DNA of 64,000 bases. Origin: Edaphobacter lichenicola. Its GTDB lineage: Bacteria; Acidobacteriota; Terriglobia; Terriglobales; Acidobacteriaceae. The stretch spans positions 868,001 through 932,000 of the forward strand of contig NZ_CP073696.1 of the NCBI RefSeq assembly GCF_025264645.1, in the 5' to 3' direction. Shown in pieces: positions 1 through 8,066 of this stretch. The notes beneath the pieces were generated by a model that saw only the letters and a program-made list of their open reading frames with translations, ran no database searches and was not told the DNA's origin. The position numbers were made by a program, and so were the translations under genes. Numbering within the stretch: the stretch's first letter is position 1; each line of letters begins with the position of its first letter.

Positions 1-170
1 TTTGCTCTGCCAAAAGCGGGCGCTAAGCGACCATCTTTACCATGCGTTCCACCACGTTTTCACCATCCAAAAACCACGCAAAACATGATGTTTTTCCGCA
101 ACCCCTATCAAAAACGCCAGCAAAAGTGGCAAATTTCCGTCTTCCACCATCGCAAATTTTTTCCGGACAA
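1..170. repeat. A/C-rich low-complexity intergenic stretch
   Basis: Gene-free start of the window. The plus strand is rich in runs such as ACCACGTTTTCACC, CAAAAACCACGCAAAA and CAAAAACGCCAGCAAAA. A T/G-rich stretch of similar texture, in the opposite orientation, lies at about 47,756-47,835. I read both as members of a loose A/C-rich intergenic family; no coding signal is convincing here. Confidence 0.35.
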
Positions 171-1442
171 TTATGACTTGCCACGAATGGCTTTCACGAC
201 GATCGCGTTAGGCGAGCCGCCCGCAGGAAGGATCGTGAAGAGCGCAGGCCCCTGTTTCCCCTGCGTTCGAACCACCGCAATATCGCCCGAATGCGTGTCC
301 GCAGCAAGCAGAAGATGCTCATCCGCAGAGAATGCGAGCGCATCGGGCCCCGAGCCAGTACGCACGCTGCCAGCAAGCTTCCCATCGTCAATACTGTACA
401 AACCGATCGAGTCTGCACCCGAGTTCGACACCCACAACATGCTGTTATCGTGACTGACGATTCCGTACCTGGGCCCGCTGCCGATGGTGTAAGTCCCCCC
501 AACTTCATTGGTCCAGGTCGAGATCTCAGAGATGCTGTCCGAGCCGAAGTTGGAGACAAATATCTCCCCGCCATCCGGCTTCATCGCGAGATGAACGGGG
601 GATTTGCCGACGTCGAGAAACACCAGCAGGTGGTCGGTGAGGAGGGCAGGATTCTGCTTCGCTGCCCACGATCCCGGAGCTGCTGCGAGACTAAGTGCCA
701 TGATCTGATGACCCGCTGAACACGCTACGAACGCTTTCGCGGAGTCGGGAAGAATCGCGATGTTAGCAGAGCCGGGGCAGCCTGAGAATGTCGAGCGAAG
801 GCGTATCGCCGGTTCAGCCTTTGTAGAAGCGGTGTTGTAGGGAGTCACGTCAAAGACGGAAACACTGCCGCTGCCGTGATTGCTGACGACGAGACTGCGG
901 CCGTCGGGTGAGATACGTGCGAGTTCAGGCTGTTCGCCAGTACCGGCGGCAGCAATCTCCCGGCGGCGATCAAGATCGAGTGTGCTCACACTGTTCGAAG
1001 CGGAGTTGATCACGTACGCGCGATGGCCAGATGGATCGACAGTAATTGAGTTTGGCTGGTGATGAACGGGAATTGTGGCGACGACGCGATTGGCATTGGC
1101 GTCGATCACCGAGACCGTCCCGGACTGACTGTTGGCGACGTAGACCTCGTTGCGAACGGGATTGACAGCCAAAGCGGTGGGATTGGCACCTACTTGGAGG
1201 GTTCTGTCCTGACGGAGATAGACGAGATCGAGAACTGTGACTGTATTCGAGCCGCCGTTGCTGATGTATGCAAACTCTCGGTAGCCGTCGGGAACGTCAG
1301 GAAAGCTGCTTCGCCGGCAGCCGGATATGCTGATGAGAAGCGTAGCTGCAGTAACAGCGCGACGAAAAAAAAGACGGTGGTAAGGGGTGGGCACTGTTGG
1401 GAGTCTATCTCGGAGTTTATCTGGAGTTTGTCCAGGCGGCAC
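171..1442 (-). CDS. YVTN-type beta-propeller lipoprotein
   Basis: A 423-aa protein with a GTG start 22 bp after ccmD. An N-terminal hydrophobic segment ends in the lipobox-like SISGC (about residues 37-41), so it is probably a lipoprotein exposed in the periplasm. The rest is repeated blades with motifs such as YISNGGSNTVTVLDL, VYVANSQSGTVSVID, AYVINSASNSVSTLDL and IFVSNFGSDSISEI, the signature of YncE/YVTN seven-bladed propellers. An internal GTG at about 1394 would give a more typical signal peptide. It is the last gene of the ccm run and could be co-transcribed. A link to cytochrome maturation is inferred only from position; the ligand is unknown. Confidence 0.8.
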   Translation of the reverse strand: MPPGQTPDKLRDRLPTVPTPYHRLFFRRAVTAATLLISISGCRRSSFPDVPDGYREFAYISNGGSNTVTVLDLVYLRQDRTLQVGANPTALAVNPVRNEVYVANSQSGTVSVIDANANRVVATIPVHHQPNSITVDPSGHRAYVINSASNSVSTLDLDRRREIAAAGTGEQPELARISPDGRSLVVSNHGSGSVSVFDVTPYNTASTKAEPAIRLRSTFSGCPGSANIAILPDSAKAFVACSAGHQIMALSLAAAPGSWAAKQNPALLTDHLLVFLDVGKSPVHLAMKPDGGEIFVSNFGSDSISEISTWTNEVGGTYTIGSGPRYGIVSHDNSMLWVSNSGADSIGLYSIDDGKLAGSVRTGSGPDALAFSADEHLLLAADTHSGDIAVVRTQGKQGPALFTILPAGGSPNAIVVKAIRGKS

Positions 1443-1464
1443 GAAGGCGGCAAGGGGTGAGCTT

Positions 1465-1608
1465 CTAACGGCGCGTGCTCCGAATGTGGAGCCAGTTCCA
1501 GACGACCCAGCAGAAATAGCCCCCTTGGATGACCAGAACTGAAAGATAAGCGAAGAGCAGATGCCGGTGTGGCATGGTGCTTAGGTCAAAGAACGACTTC
1601 CACGTCAT
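1465..1608 (-). CDS. ccmD: CcmD-like small membrane protein
   Basis: A 47-aa ORF. Its ATG overlaps the ccmC stop as ATGA (1605-1608), indicating translational coupling. One hydrophobic helix (HLLFAYLSVLVIQGGYF, then WVVWNWL) is followed by a short basic tail ending RSTRR, the usual CcmD design. CcmD helps release holo-CcmE from the CcmABC complex. An internal ATG 11 codons in would give a 36-aa version closer to typical CcmD length. Assignment rests on size, topology and position after ccmC, because CcmD sequences are poorly conserved. Confidence 0.8.
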   Translation of the reverse strand: MTWKSFFDLSTMPHRHLLFAYLSVLVIQGGYFCWVVWNWLHIRSTRR

Positions 1609-2342
1609 TGCGGAATCTCCAGAGAAGCTTCAATAGCTTGTAGGGCAGCTTCCTGCTCGGCAAGCTGACGGCGCCGCTCGAGGGAAAAGCGGAAGAGCAC
1701 AATGCATAGGCCCCATAACGCCCACCCCGCTAGATTCCAGAAGAAGGCGGGGAGCATGGATGGGTCGACTCCTGAGTCGGGGCCGCCGCCGAAGACTGGA
1801 GCAGGATGTTGGGTACGCCACCACCGGATGGACATATAGACGATGGGAACGTCAACGGCTGCGAATACGGAGAGAACTGCTGCGAGGGTGTGGGTTTGGC
1901 CAGTGGAGGAGAATCGGCGCAGCATGAGGTAGCTCACGTAGAGGAGCCAGAGCAGAAGCATGCTGGTAAGGCGAGGATCCCACGTCCACCAGATGCCCCA
2001 TGTGGCGCGTCCCCAGAGCATGCCAGTAAGGAGGCAGATGCTCGAGTAGACGACCGTGACTTCGGCGGTGCTGAGAGCGAGAGCGTCGGCTGTGAGGGCT
2101 TTGAGGGGGTCTCGGCGTCGCCAGTAAAGATAGAAGAGCGAAGCTGCGAAGTTGATATAAGGAAAGATCAGACTCAACATCGCGATCGGGACGTGATAGT
2201 AGAAGATGCGTCCGACGTTTCCTTGCGCCGCGTCTGTGGGGACGAGGAAGATCGCCTGTTGAAAGCCGACAATGAGGACAGCGACACTGATTCCGAACCA
2301 GAGCCAGGCGACGTTTCGGAGAGTGGGGGTGCGCTGCTCCAT
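1605..2342 (-). CDS. ccmC: Heme exporter / heme handling protein CcmC
   Basis: A 245-aa polytopic membrane protein of the heme-handling protein family. The tryptophan-rich motif WGIWWTWDPRLTS is visible mid-protein, and conserved histidines lie in HVPIAM and near the later periplasmic loop. CcmC loads heme onto CcmE at the periplasmic face of the inner membrane. It lies 24 bp downstream of ccmB, and its stop overlaps the start of ccmD. The length matches the family. CcmF, CcmG and CcmH are not in the window. Confidence 0.93.
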   Translation of the reverse strand: MEQRTPTLRNVAWLWFGISVAVLIVGFQQAIFLVPTDAAQGNVGRIFYYHVPIAMLSLIFPYINFAASLFYLYWRRRDPLKALTADALALSTAEVTVVYSSICLLTGMLWGRATWGIWWTWDPRLTSMLLLWLLYVSYLMLRRFSSTGQTHTLAAVLSVFAAVDVPIVYMSIRWWRTQHPAPVFGGGPDSGVDPSMLPAFFWNLAGWALWGLCIVLFRFSLERRRQLAEQEAALQAIEASLEIPQ

Positions 2343-2366
2343 GCTTTTAGTTTATCGCGAAAGCCG

Positions 2367-3056
2367 TCATTCAGCGTTCAGCACGGTCTCAAAGAGCAGG
2401 ATACAGACGGTGGTGAAGATGATGTCGTAGCCGGCTAGCTGCTTGATCCAGGTACTGATCTGAATGGGGTCGAGATCGGCGGTCAGGACCCCGGTGGTGG
2501 CCTGAACCATCGCGAGGATAGCGGGTAGGGATATGGGTAAGAGCAGCAGGGGGAGAAGTAGTTCGCGATTGCGGGCGCGGAGTCCGAGGGCGGCGAAGAA
2601 AGTTCCGTTGACGACCAGAGCCCAGGTGCCCAGAGGGAGAATTAGGGCGAGGAGCCAGAGGTTGCCGAGGGCGTGAAGGTTGAAGAAGACGATGAAGATG
2701 GGGGCCAGGACCGCTTCGACGACGAGAACGAAGAGCATATTGGCGATGGCTTTGCCAAGAAAGAGCGCAGAGGCGGGGGAGGGGGCCATACGCTGGGCCT
2801 CGAGGACGTTATTGCGCTGCTCGCGGCCCCAGGACTGGTTGAGGGCGGTGATGGAGGCGAAGAGCAGCGCTACCCAGAGGATTCCGCCGGAGATCTGACG
2901 TGTGACGGTGGGGTAGCTGGTGGGGTCAAAGGCGAGGCCGAAGACTACGACGACCAGGAGAGCGAAGAAGAGCATTCCGTTGATAGAGTCGCGGGACCGC
3001 CATTCGAGGCGAAGGTCTTTGCGGAGGTGGTCGAGGACGTGCCAGAGGTACTTCAT
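2367..3056 (-). CDS. ccmB: Heme exporter subunit CcmB
   Basis: A 229-aa integral membrane protein with about six hydrophobic segments and the CcmB-type N-terminus (LRKDLRLEWRSRDSINGMLFFALLVV). It is the membrane partner of the CcmA ATPase. Its ATG overlaps the ybaK stop as ATGA at 3053-3056. ccmC follows 24 bp later, so ccmA, ybaK, ccmB and ccmC form one compact unit. Length is normal for the family. Confidence 0.93.
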   Translation of the reverse strand: MKYLWHVLDHLRKDLRLEWRSRDSINGMLFFALLVVVVFGLAFDPTSYPTVTRQISGGILWVALLFASITALNQSWGREQRNNVLEAQRMAPSPASALFLGKAIANMLFVLVVEAVLAPIFIVFFNLHALGNLWLLALILPLGTWALVVNGTFFAALGLRARNRELLLPLLLLPISLPAILAMVQATTGVLTADLDPIQISTWIKQLAGYDIIFTTVCILLFETVLNAE

Positions 3057-3553
3057 GCTGGGGCTGGGCCTTTGGTGAGGTCCGTGATGGATGCTTCGGC
3101 GGCGCGGAGGTAATCGGCTGGTGCGAGGATGAGTTGGAGACCGCGTTGGCCGGCCGAGACCGAGATATGGTCAAAGAGTTCGATGGTCTCGTCTGCGTAA
3201 GCAGGGAAGGGTTTCTTCGCGCCCATGACGGTAACTCCGCCGCGGATGTAGCCGGTGAGCGGTTCGACGTCTTTGAGGGAGGCGAGTTCGGCTTTTTTTG
3301 CGCCGGCGGCATGGGCTAGTTTTTTGAGGTCCAGTTCGGCATCGCCCGGGATGACAGCGAAGAGGTGGTCGCCGGTGTTGGTGTGGGCGAGGAGGGTTTT
3401 GAAGACCTGTTCGGGGGGGAGGCCTATCTTGCGGGCGACGGAGATGGCGGTGAGGTCGTCGGGATCGACTTCGTAGGGGCGCAGCTCGTATGGGATGCCT
3501 AGGGTGTCGAGCAGGCGGGCGGCGTTGGTTTTGGCTGGGTGCGCGGTCTTCAC
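3053..3553 (-). CDS. ybaK: Cys-tRNA(Pro)/Cys-tRNA(Cys) deacylase YbaK
   Basis: A 166-aa protein of the YbaK/EbsC aminoacyl-tRNA editing family, which hydrolyses mischarged Cys-tRNA(Pro) in the cytoplasm. The motifs VFKTL (the Lys is the family's key residue), VIPGDAELDLKKLA and YIRGGVTVMGAKK are all in place. It sits inside the ccm operon, starting 4 bp after ccmA and overlapping ccmB by 4 bp, so it must be co-expressed with heme-export genes. That placement is unusual; the function itself is standard. Confidence 0.9.
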   Translation of the reverse strand: MKTAHPAKTNAARLLDTLGIPYELRPYEVDPDDLTAISVARKIGLPPEQVFKTLLAHTNTGDHLFAVIPGDAELDLKKLAHAAGAKKAELASLKDVEPLTGYIRGGVTVMGAKKPFPAYADETIELFDHISVSAGQRGLQLILAPADYLRAAEASITDLTKGPAPA

Positions 3554-3557
3554 GTCG

Positions 3558-4295
3558 TCATCCGGCGGTTTCCAGTGACGCGTCTACGATCTGACCGTTG
3601 ATCTGTCCATTGCTCATGGTCAGGGTGCGGTTGGCGATGGGTTCGGCGAGTGCGGACTGGTGGGTGGTGAGGATGATGGTGCGGCTGCCTCCGCCGGCGA
3701 CGGGCCAGGTGCGGAAGTCGGCGAGGAGTTCCACCATGTGGCGGGCTGAGGCGACGTCGAGGTTGGAGAAGGGCTCGTCGAGGAGGAGAAGTTCGGGGTC
3801 GGTTTGGAGGACTCGGGCTAGGGAGGTGCGTTGGCGCATGCCCTGCGAGTATTGGCCGACGGGCCGCGAGAGCTTCGGGTCGAGGCCGACGGCGCGGAGT
3901 GCCATCTCGGGGCTGCCGACGCAGGCACAACCCCCGTCGCGGTGGAGCGAGGCGAAGTAGTTGAGATTCTCCATGGCGGTGAGCTCGTCGTAGAGCATGG
4001 GAGAGTGGCTCATGTAGGCCATGCGGCGACGCTGTTGGTGCGGGCTTGCGGAGAAGACTGTGACCTTGCCGCGCGTGGGCGTGATGAGGCCCGCGATGAT
4101 GCGTAGAAGGGTGGATTTTCCCGCGCCATTCTCGCCGAGGACGACGGTGCAGGAGCCAACACAGAAGCTTGTCGAGATGTTGCGGAGGGCGGCGAAGCTG
4201 CCGTAGATCTTGGAGACGGAGTCGAGCGTGACGCAATCCGCATCGGCAGCGGCTGGGATTGTGCTGGTGCGAGTTTTCTCTGCCGTCTGCGTCAT
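3558..4295 (-). CDS. ccmA: Heme exporter ATP-binding protein CcmA
   Basis: A 245-aa ABC ATPase with Walker A GENGAGKST, a signature region with the variant YSQGMRQR, Walker B LLLLDEPFSNLD and the H-loop TTHQ. It drives heme release from CcmC to CcmE together with CcmB. I start it at the ATG at 4295, 19 bp after the ccmE stop; the longer open frame upstream is Pro/Arg-rich read-through over ccmE. ybaK follows immediately. Confidence 0.92.
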   Translation of the reverse strand: MTQTAEKTRTSTIPAAADADCVTLDSVSKIYGSFAALRNISTSFCVGSCTVVLGENGAGKSTLLRIIAGLITPTRGKVTVFSASPHQQRRRMAYMSHSPMLYDELTAMENLNYFASLHRDGGCACVGSPEMALRAVGLDPKLSRPVGQYSQGMRQRTSLARVLQTDPELLLLDEPFSNLDVASARHMVELLADFRTWPVAGGGSRTIILTTHQSALAEPIANRTLTMSNGQINGQIVDASLETAG

Positions 4296-4314
4296 ATTTT
4301 TTGTGCGCGGCGGA

Positions 4315-4767
4315 TTATTTGGTTGCGGGTAGGGCTGTCGCGGCGGTGGTTGGGGTTGCAGAAGGAGTCGCCGGGGCGTACTTCGAGGCGCATTTGGCCT
4401 GAAGCTGCGTGGCGTGAAAGACGCCGTCGTGGCCGTAGGTGCCGACGGCCAGGGCTTGTGCGTCATCCTTGAAGGTGTCGGGTGGCGGCTCGGAGCCTTG
4501 ATAGGCGACGGAGAGCTTTCGGCCCTGTTCGAGGAGATCGAAGGTGGCGTTGGTCCCGACGCGGTGAATGCTGCCGGGTGCGACGTTGCCGGCTACGCGA
4601 AGGTGGCGAACGTATGCCTTGTTTCCCATGCCCTGAAGCTCGCCGATGGTGACGTAGTAGCTTTTGTTGTCGCGGCCGCCAGTGAACGAGAGATAAGCGA
4701 CGGTAGCGAGGATGATAACTGCTGCGGCGATGATCCTGATCGGGCTTTTTTGCGTTGCGTCTGCCAT
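4315..4767 (-). CDS. ccmE: Heme chaperone CcmE, CxxxY variant
   Basis: A 150-aa membrane-anchored OB-fold heme chaperone. An N-terminal anchor (residues 11-28) is followed by YVTIGELQ, HLRVAGNVAPGSI and a VGTYGHDGVFHATQLQAKCASKY segment (written here only to locate the motif region, 109-130). Where most CcmE proteins have His in HxxxY, this one has Cys126 and Tyr130 (CxxxY). Such Cys variants are known from sulfate reducers and archaea. It is the first gene of the minus-strand ccm operon, and its upstream region holds a repeat element at 4827-4985. Confidence 0.93.
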   Translation of the reverse strand: MADATQKSPIRIIAAAVIILATVAYLSFTGGRDNKSYYVTIGELQGMGNKAYVRHLRVAGNVAPGSIHRVGTNATFDLLEQGRKLSVAYQGSEPPPDTFKDDAQALAVGTYGHDGVFHATQLQAKCASKYAPATPSATPTTAATALPATK

Positions 4768-4826
4768 GTTGTTCCGTCTTTTAGTCTACGTTCCCGTGTT
4801 TGTTTTGGGTAGCACCTTTGGTGTTA

Positions 4827-4985
4827 GGCACCCCCCTCCCCCACCCGGGGTATCTTGTACGGAAGTGCATTTGAATGAACAGCTTACGGAGGTGATGTGT
4901 CTGTAAACTATTCTATTCCAATGGCTTGCGTCTAAAATACTTGTTTTGTTGTATTTACGTGACACCTTTCGGAATTCGGTTATCG
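4827..4985. repeat. Composite repeat upstream of ccmE: G/C run plus tandem 29-bp units
   Basis: A G/C-run palindromic stretch (4827-4850, GGCACCCCCC...ACCCGGGG) is followed by two adjacent 29-bp units at 4902-4930 and 4931-4959. Each begins with an NNTAAA-type end and closes with TTGCG or TTTACG. A partial third unit ending GGTTATCG reaches 4985. The same architecture is found upstream of pyrE and ubiX. It lies about 60-220 bp upstream of the ccmE start codon. Confidence 0.6.
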
Positions 4986-5036
4986 ACTGCGTTCAGCTTC
5001 TCTACTTCTTCTATTTTACGTCACTGGCACGGGGTA

Positions 5037-5417
5037 CTACGCCACGTCAAAAGCCTTGCTGGGAGCGGGTTTGAGCGATAGTGGGGGTTGACAAGAATTG
5101 AGACTCGTACCAACTACTTGAAACGGCGAGCCAGATCCAACCATTTGTCCTGAGCAATCAAGAGCAATAAGAGACCACCACTGAGCGAACACAGTATCGA
5201 TCCTATGAACAAGATTGGAATCTGCAGTAGGCTTCGATAAGCCCAAAAGGCCACGCACTATCAACCAGACAATCGGAATTTGAAAGAGCCAGAAACTCAA
5301 CCAAAGGACATGTGCCGCTGTACTCATTTGCATGAACTGTTCGTGCGTCAACGGGCTTTCGCTGGCCAAGACTGCAGACGGCGCAGAGAGCGCTACTATT
5401 CCTGACGCGGTGAGCAC
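5037..5417 (-). CDS. Hypothetical small membrane protein
   Basis: A 126-aa ORF starting at GTG. Residues 1-20 look like a signal peptide ending near VLASES, and a strong hydrophobic helix (VLWLSFWLFQIPIVWLIVRGLLGL) lies at about 37-60. The tail is not recognisable. The region is AT-richer than the flanks, as is the next gene. I recognise no family; the C-terminal third could be out-of-frame sequence, so the real gene may be shorter or damaged. Confidence 0.4.
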   Translation of the reverse strand: MLTASGIVALSAPSAVLASESPLTHEQFMQMSTAAHVLWLSFWLFQIPIVWLIVRGLLGLSKPTADSNLVHRIDTVFAQWWSLIALDCSGQMVGSGSPFQVVGTSLNSCQPPLSLKPAPSKAFDVA

Positions 5418-5508
5418 CAGTACCAGAGGGCACGATCCGTGTCCGTGTCATCACGTCGTTGATGGTAATCCCAAAATTGCTCTCGGTAGCGGAGTCGGAT
5501 GCCTCTCA

Positions 5509-6264
5509 TTACTCCGTCTTTTTATGTTGATAGACAACGGACCCATTGGATTGGGGCGGTATGCATGCGTCTTTTCCCAGGTCTTTAAGTTTCTTGAAAT
5601 CAGTAAATACACGGTCAGTACCACTCTCCCAAGCCGACAGTCTGAGACTAACTGTATCGAGCAATGGTGAATCGCATTCGAAATATCGAGCGATGGAATT
5701 ATGAGACATGCCGGGGAAGCTGAAGAAGAGCCACCCGCTTACTGGCTCTCCAGTAGTAAATTTCTGGTTATTCAGTTCGGGTTCTTTCGCTGCCCCTAAC
5801 GGCAGAGTCTGTGCATAGAGTTGTTTCCCAATCGACGAAGATGCATCTATTGTCAGCACCAGACTTTCTCTTTCAATAGATCCCGGCACCCTGCCTAAAT
5901 TTCTTACCGACACTTCAACGTCCAGCAAAAATGTACCGTCTGGAGATGCAGGAATTGCTATCGAATGGATTTCAGAATATAAGGTTGGCCGCTCATATAG
6001 ATAAACCCACTGAAGAGCCGCTCCGGTGCATATTGCCAACAATATCGAAATGAGAATTTTGGCAATGAAATGCTTTTTCCACCTGATCACGGTCCAAAGC
6101 AATCCCATAGCTAAGGAAAAAACCAGTAGCAGAACACAGAACGAAGTTTTTATTCCGAGCGTTGCCCATCGGACGAATCCTGTGGCCACAAGCACTGACA
6201 GCACCGCAGCAATCCAAGATGTGTGCCATTTCTTCGATTCTGCGAATGCTCTGATCTCTTTCAT
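5509..6264 (-). CDS. Hypothetical membrane protein with soluble C-terminal domain
   Basis: A 251-aa protein not assigned to a family. Three hydrophobic helices at about 17-35, 39-58 and 68-88 are followed by a roughly 150-residue domain with beta-like sequence (FLLDVEVSVRNLGRVPGS, LVLTIDASSSIG, GWLFFSFPG) resembling an immunoglobulin-like fold. Codon use is AT-richer than neighbouring genes, suggesting foreign origin. Coding is supported by coherent hydrophobicity and by length. Function unknown. Confidence 0.6.
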   Translation of the reverse strand: MKEIRAFAESKKWHTSWIAAVLSVLVATGFVRWATLGIKTSFCVLLLVFSLAMGLLWTVIRWKKHFIAKILISILLAICTGAALQWVYLYERPTLYSEIHSIAIPASPDGTFLLDVEVSVRNLGRVPGSIERESLVLTIDASSSIGKQLYAQTLPLGAAKEPELNNQKFTTGEPVSGWLFFSFPGMSHNSIARYFECDSPLLDTVSLRLSAWESGTDRVFTDFKKLKDLGKDACIPPQSNGSVVYQHKKTE

Positions 6265-6485
6265 AGTGGGTTCCGATGATGTTTAACGTTATCTGCTCCT
6301 TTCTCACAGTCAAGGTGATAATGCGTTCGCGGGTGCTAGCCGGCGAGTGCAGAGGATGAAACTGGGGTCGCGGAAAGATACTGCACGGACTATGAGCTGA
6401 AACGCATGGTGAATTGGAACGACGAGTTGCTGGCTATGATGCCAAACAACTCGTCGGTTCGTTTCCAGTGAGGATGGTTTCCCGG

Positions 6486-7265
6486 TTACCTTGCGGCTGC
6501 CGGTGTTGCGGCAGCTTTCTCGATGAGAGCTGCGACGGGCGCGGGGTGCGACAGCATAGCGACGTGGCTGGAGGGGAGCGTGATGGTCTCTGCATGGATA
6601 GCTTTGGCCATGAAGCGCTCTGCATCGGGTGGGATCATGCGGTCGTTTGCGGCGACAACGTACCAGGATGGCTTTTGATGCCAGGCCGCAGTGGTGACGG
6701 TGCCGTTAAGCACTTTGGCGTTGGTTGGACCCTGGGTGGCGGTGAGATCTGCTTTTTCTGCGGGAGTGAGATCCTGAGCGAAGTCCTCGGAGATGCCCTT
6801 AGGGGTGATCTTGAGAAAGCCCTGTGCGTCTGGACGGAGTTCGGCGATGCCTGGAGGCGGTGTGCCACCCTGGCTCAATTGGTTGATGGATCCGTTGTCG
6901 TTGGGGGCGAAGGCTGCGACGTAGACCAGGCCGGATACTTTGGGGTCTGTGCCAGCTTCCGTGATGACAACGCCGCCATAGGAGTGGCCGACGAGAAGCA
7001 CTGGGCCATCTTCAAGGGCGATCGCCCGTTTGACGGTTGCGACATCGTCTTCAAGTGAAGTGAGGGGGAGCTCTACGGCGACGACGTTTAGGCCTTTGGC
7101 TTCAAGTAGTGGAATGACTTTGGACCAGCTTGCGCCGTTGGCCCAGGCGCCGTGTACGAGGATTACATTGTGGACGGGGCCCGGGGACTGCGCATGTGTG
7201 GGAGTCGTTGCGGCGGGGAAGAGAAGCGCGAGAGCGGCAATGGCGGATAAGAACGGGAACTTCAT
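6486..7265 (-). CDS. Secreted alpha/beta hydrolase
   Basis: A 259-aa protein with an N-terminal signal peptide (about 1-25, ending THAQ). The alpha/beta hydrolase core shows VILVHGAWANGASW (oxyanion region), the nucleophile elbow GHSYGG and the late catalytic-type histidine in SSHVAML. It resembles small secreted esterases; the substrate is unknown. AAAGGA precedes the start. The upstream region carries a palindromic site matching one in front of the neighbouring tetR gene, so this hydrolase is probably the regulator's target. Confidence 0.88.
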   Translation of the reverse strand: MKFPFLSAIAALALLFPAATTPTHAQSPGPVHNVILVHGAWANGASWSKVIPLLEAKGLNVVAVELPLTSLEDDVATVKRAIALEDGPVLLVGHSYGGVVITEAGTDPKVSGLVYVAAFAPNDNGSINQLSQGGTPPPGIAELRPDAQGFLKITPKGISEDFAQDLTPAEKADLTATQGPTNAKVLNGTVTTAAWHQKPSWYVVAANDRMIPPDAERFMAKAIHAETITLPSSHVAMLSHPAPVAALIEKAAATPAAAR

Positions 7266-7303
7266 GGTGGTCCTTTCAAGCTGAGAATCGTAGAATTGCG
7301 TAA

Positions 7304-7321
7304 CTACCTACCAGTTGGTAG
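7304..7321. promoter_or_regulatory. Probable TetR operator upstream of the hydrolase
   Basis: The 18-bp site CTACCTACCAGTTGGTAG fits the dyad TACCnACnnGTnGGTA. It matches 14 of 18 positions with the site at 7981-7998 and lies about 40 bp upstream of the hydrolase start. Confidence 0.65.
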
Positions 7322-7373
7322 ATTACAGATTCTGGGAAAAAATTCAACTACTGGCGGTGGTTTGTCCGTCTAT

Positions 7374-7952
7374 TTATGGTTGTGCGGCAAGTCTGCTCAG
7401 GGCATCCTGCATTACTGCGGTATAGACCTTACTCGACCCATAGACTCGAGCGGAGATCATGGCGCCGTGCATGAGGGCGATGAAGGTTTCGGCCTCAACG
7501 GCTGGTGTCTGCTGCAGTTGAATGATGCCCTGGGAGCTGCCATCTTCCAAGGTTTTGCGCACCCACTCTTTGAGGTCGCGGAAGTAACGTTTGATTTCTA
7601 CCTTGGCCTCGTCTGGAAGCGTGGGGAGTTCTGCACCAAGCAGGGCCGCGATGCAGATTGGCTCGGTTTTGTCGCGAATGCACTTCTCCCAATGCAGGAC
7701 GTAGGCGCCGAGGCGTTTGAGAGGGCTGTCGACGTTGTGAGTGAGAGTGTTCAGGGCTTCGTTGAGCGTGTCGCGATGTTGCTTCAGAACGGCTGTGACT
7801 AAGATCGCTTTCGAAGCAAAGTGGTGATGGATGCTTGGCTTGCGAATCTTCACCATATCGGCGATATCTGCAAAACTGAATGCCGCGTAGCCACGTTCTG
7901 CTAGGAGAGCGTGGGCAGAGTCGAGAATTCGGTCTGCAGTATCACTCTGCAT
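7374..7952 (-). CDS. TetR family transcriptional regulator
   Basis: A 192-aa protein from the ATG at 7952. The N-terminal TetR HTH is clear: RILDSAHALLAERGYAAFSFADIADMV followed by KPSIHHHFASKAILV. The C-terminal ligand domain is alpha-helical. A longer frame begins at 8006, but the operator-like dyad at 7981-7998 would then lie inside the gene, which supports the shorter start. It probably represses itself and the adjacent hydrolase; the ligand is unknown. Confidence 0.88.
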   Translation of the reverse strand: MQSDTADRILDSAHALLAERGYAAFSFADIADMVKIRKPSIHHHFASKAILVTAVLKQHRDTLNEALNTLTHNVDSPLKRLGAYVLHWEKCIRDKTEPICIAALLGAELPTLPDEAKVEIKRYFRDLKEWVRKTLEDGSSQGIIQLQQTPAVEAETFIALMHGAMISARVYGSSKVYTAVMQDALSRLAAQP

Positions 7953-7980
7953 AGATGGGCGCCATTGGCATGGAGGGATG

Positions 7981-7998
7981 CTACCAACCAGTGGGTGA
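7981..7998. promoter_or_regulatory. Probable TetR operator upstream of tetR
   Basis: CTACCAACCAGTGGGTGA resembles the 7304-7321 site and the dyad TACCnACnnGTnGGTr. It lies 29 bp upstream of the chosen tetR start, as expected for autoregulation. Confidence 0.6.
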
Positions 7999-8011
7999 AG
8001 ATGCAATTCGC

Positions 8012-8039
8012 AGAAAAGCGGAGGTCATGCCTCCGCTTT
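8012..8039 (-). terminator. Intrinsic terminator after the DUF892 gene
   Basis: Ten-base arms AAAGCGGAGG / CCTCCGCTTT with a five-base loop. Read on the minus strand the stem is followed by TTTTCTG. It lies 27 bp past the stop of the DUF892 gene. Confidence 0.75.
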
Positions 8040-8066
8040 CCGGTTAAAGGATGCTGCTGTGTAGGG

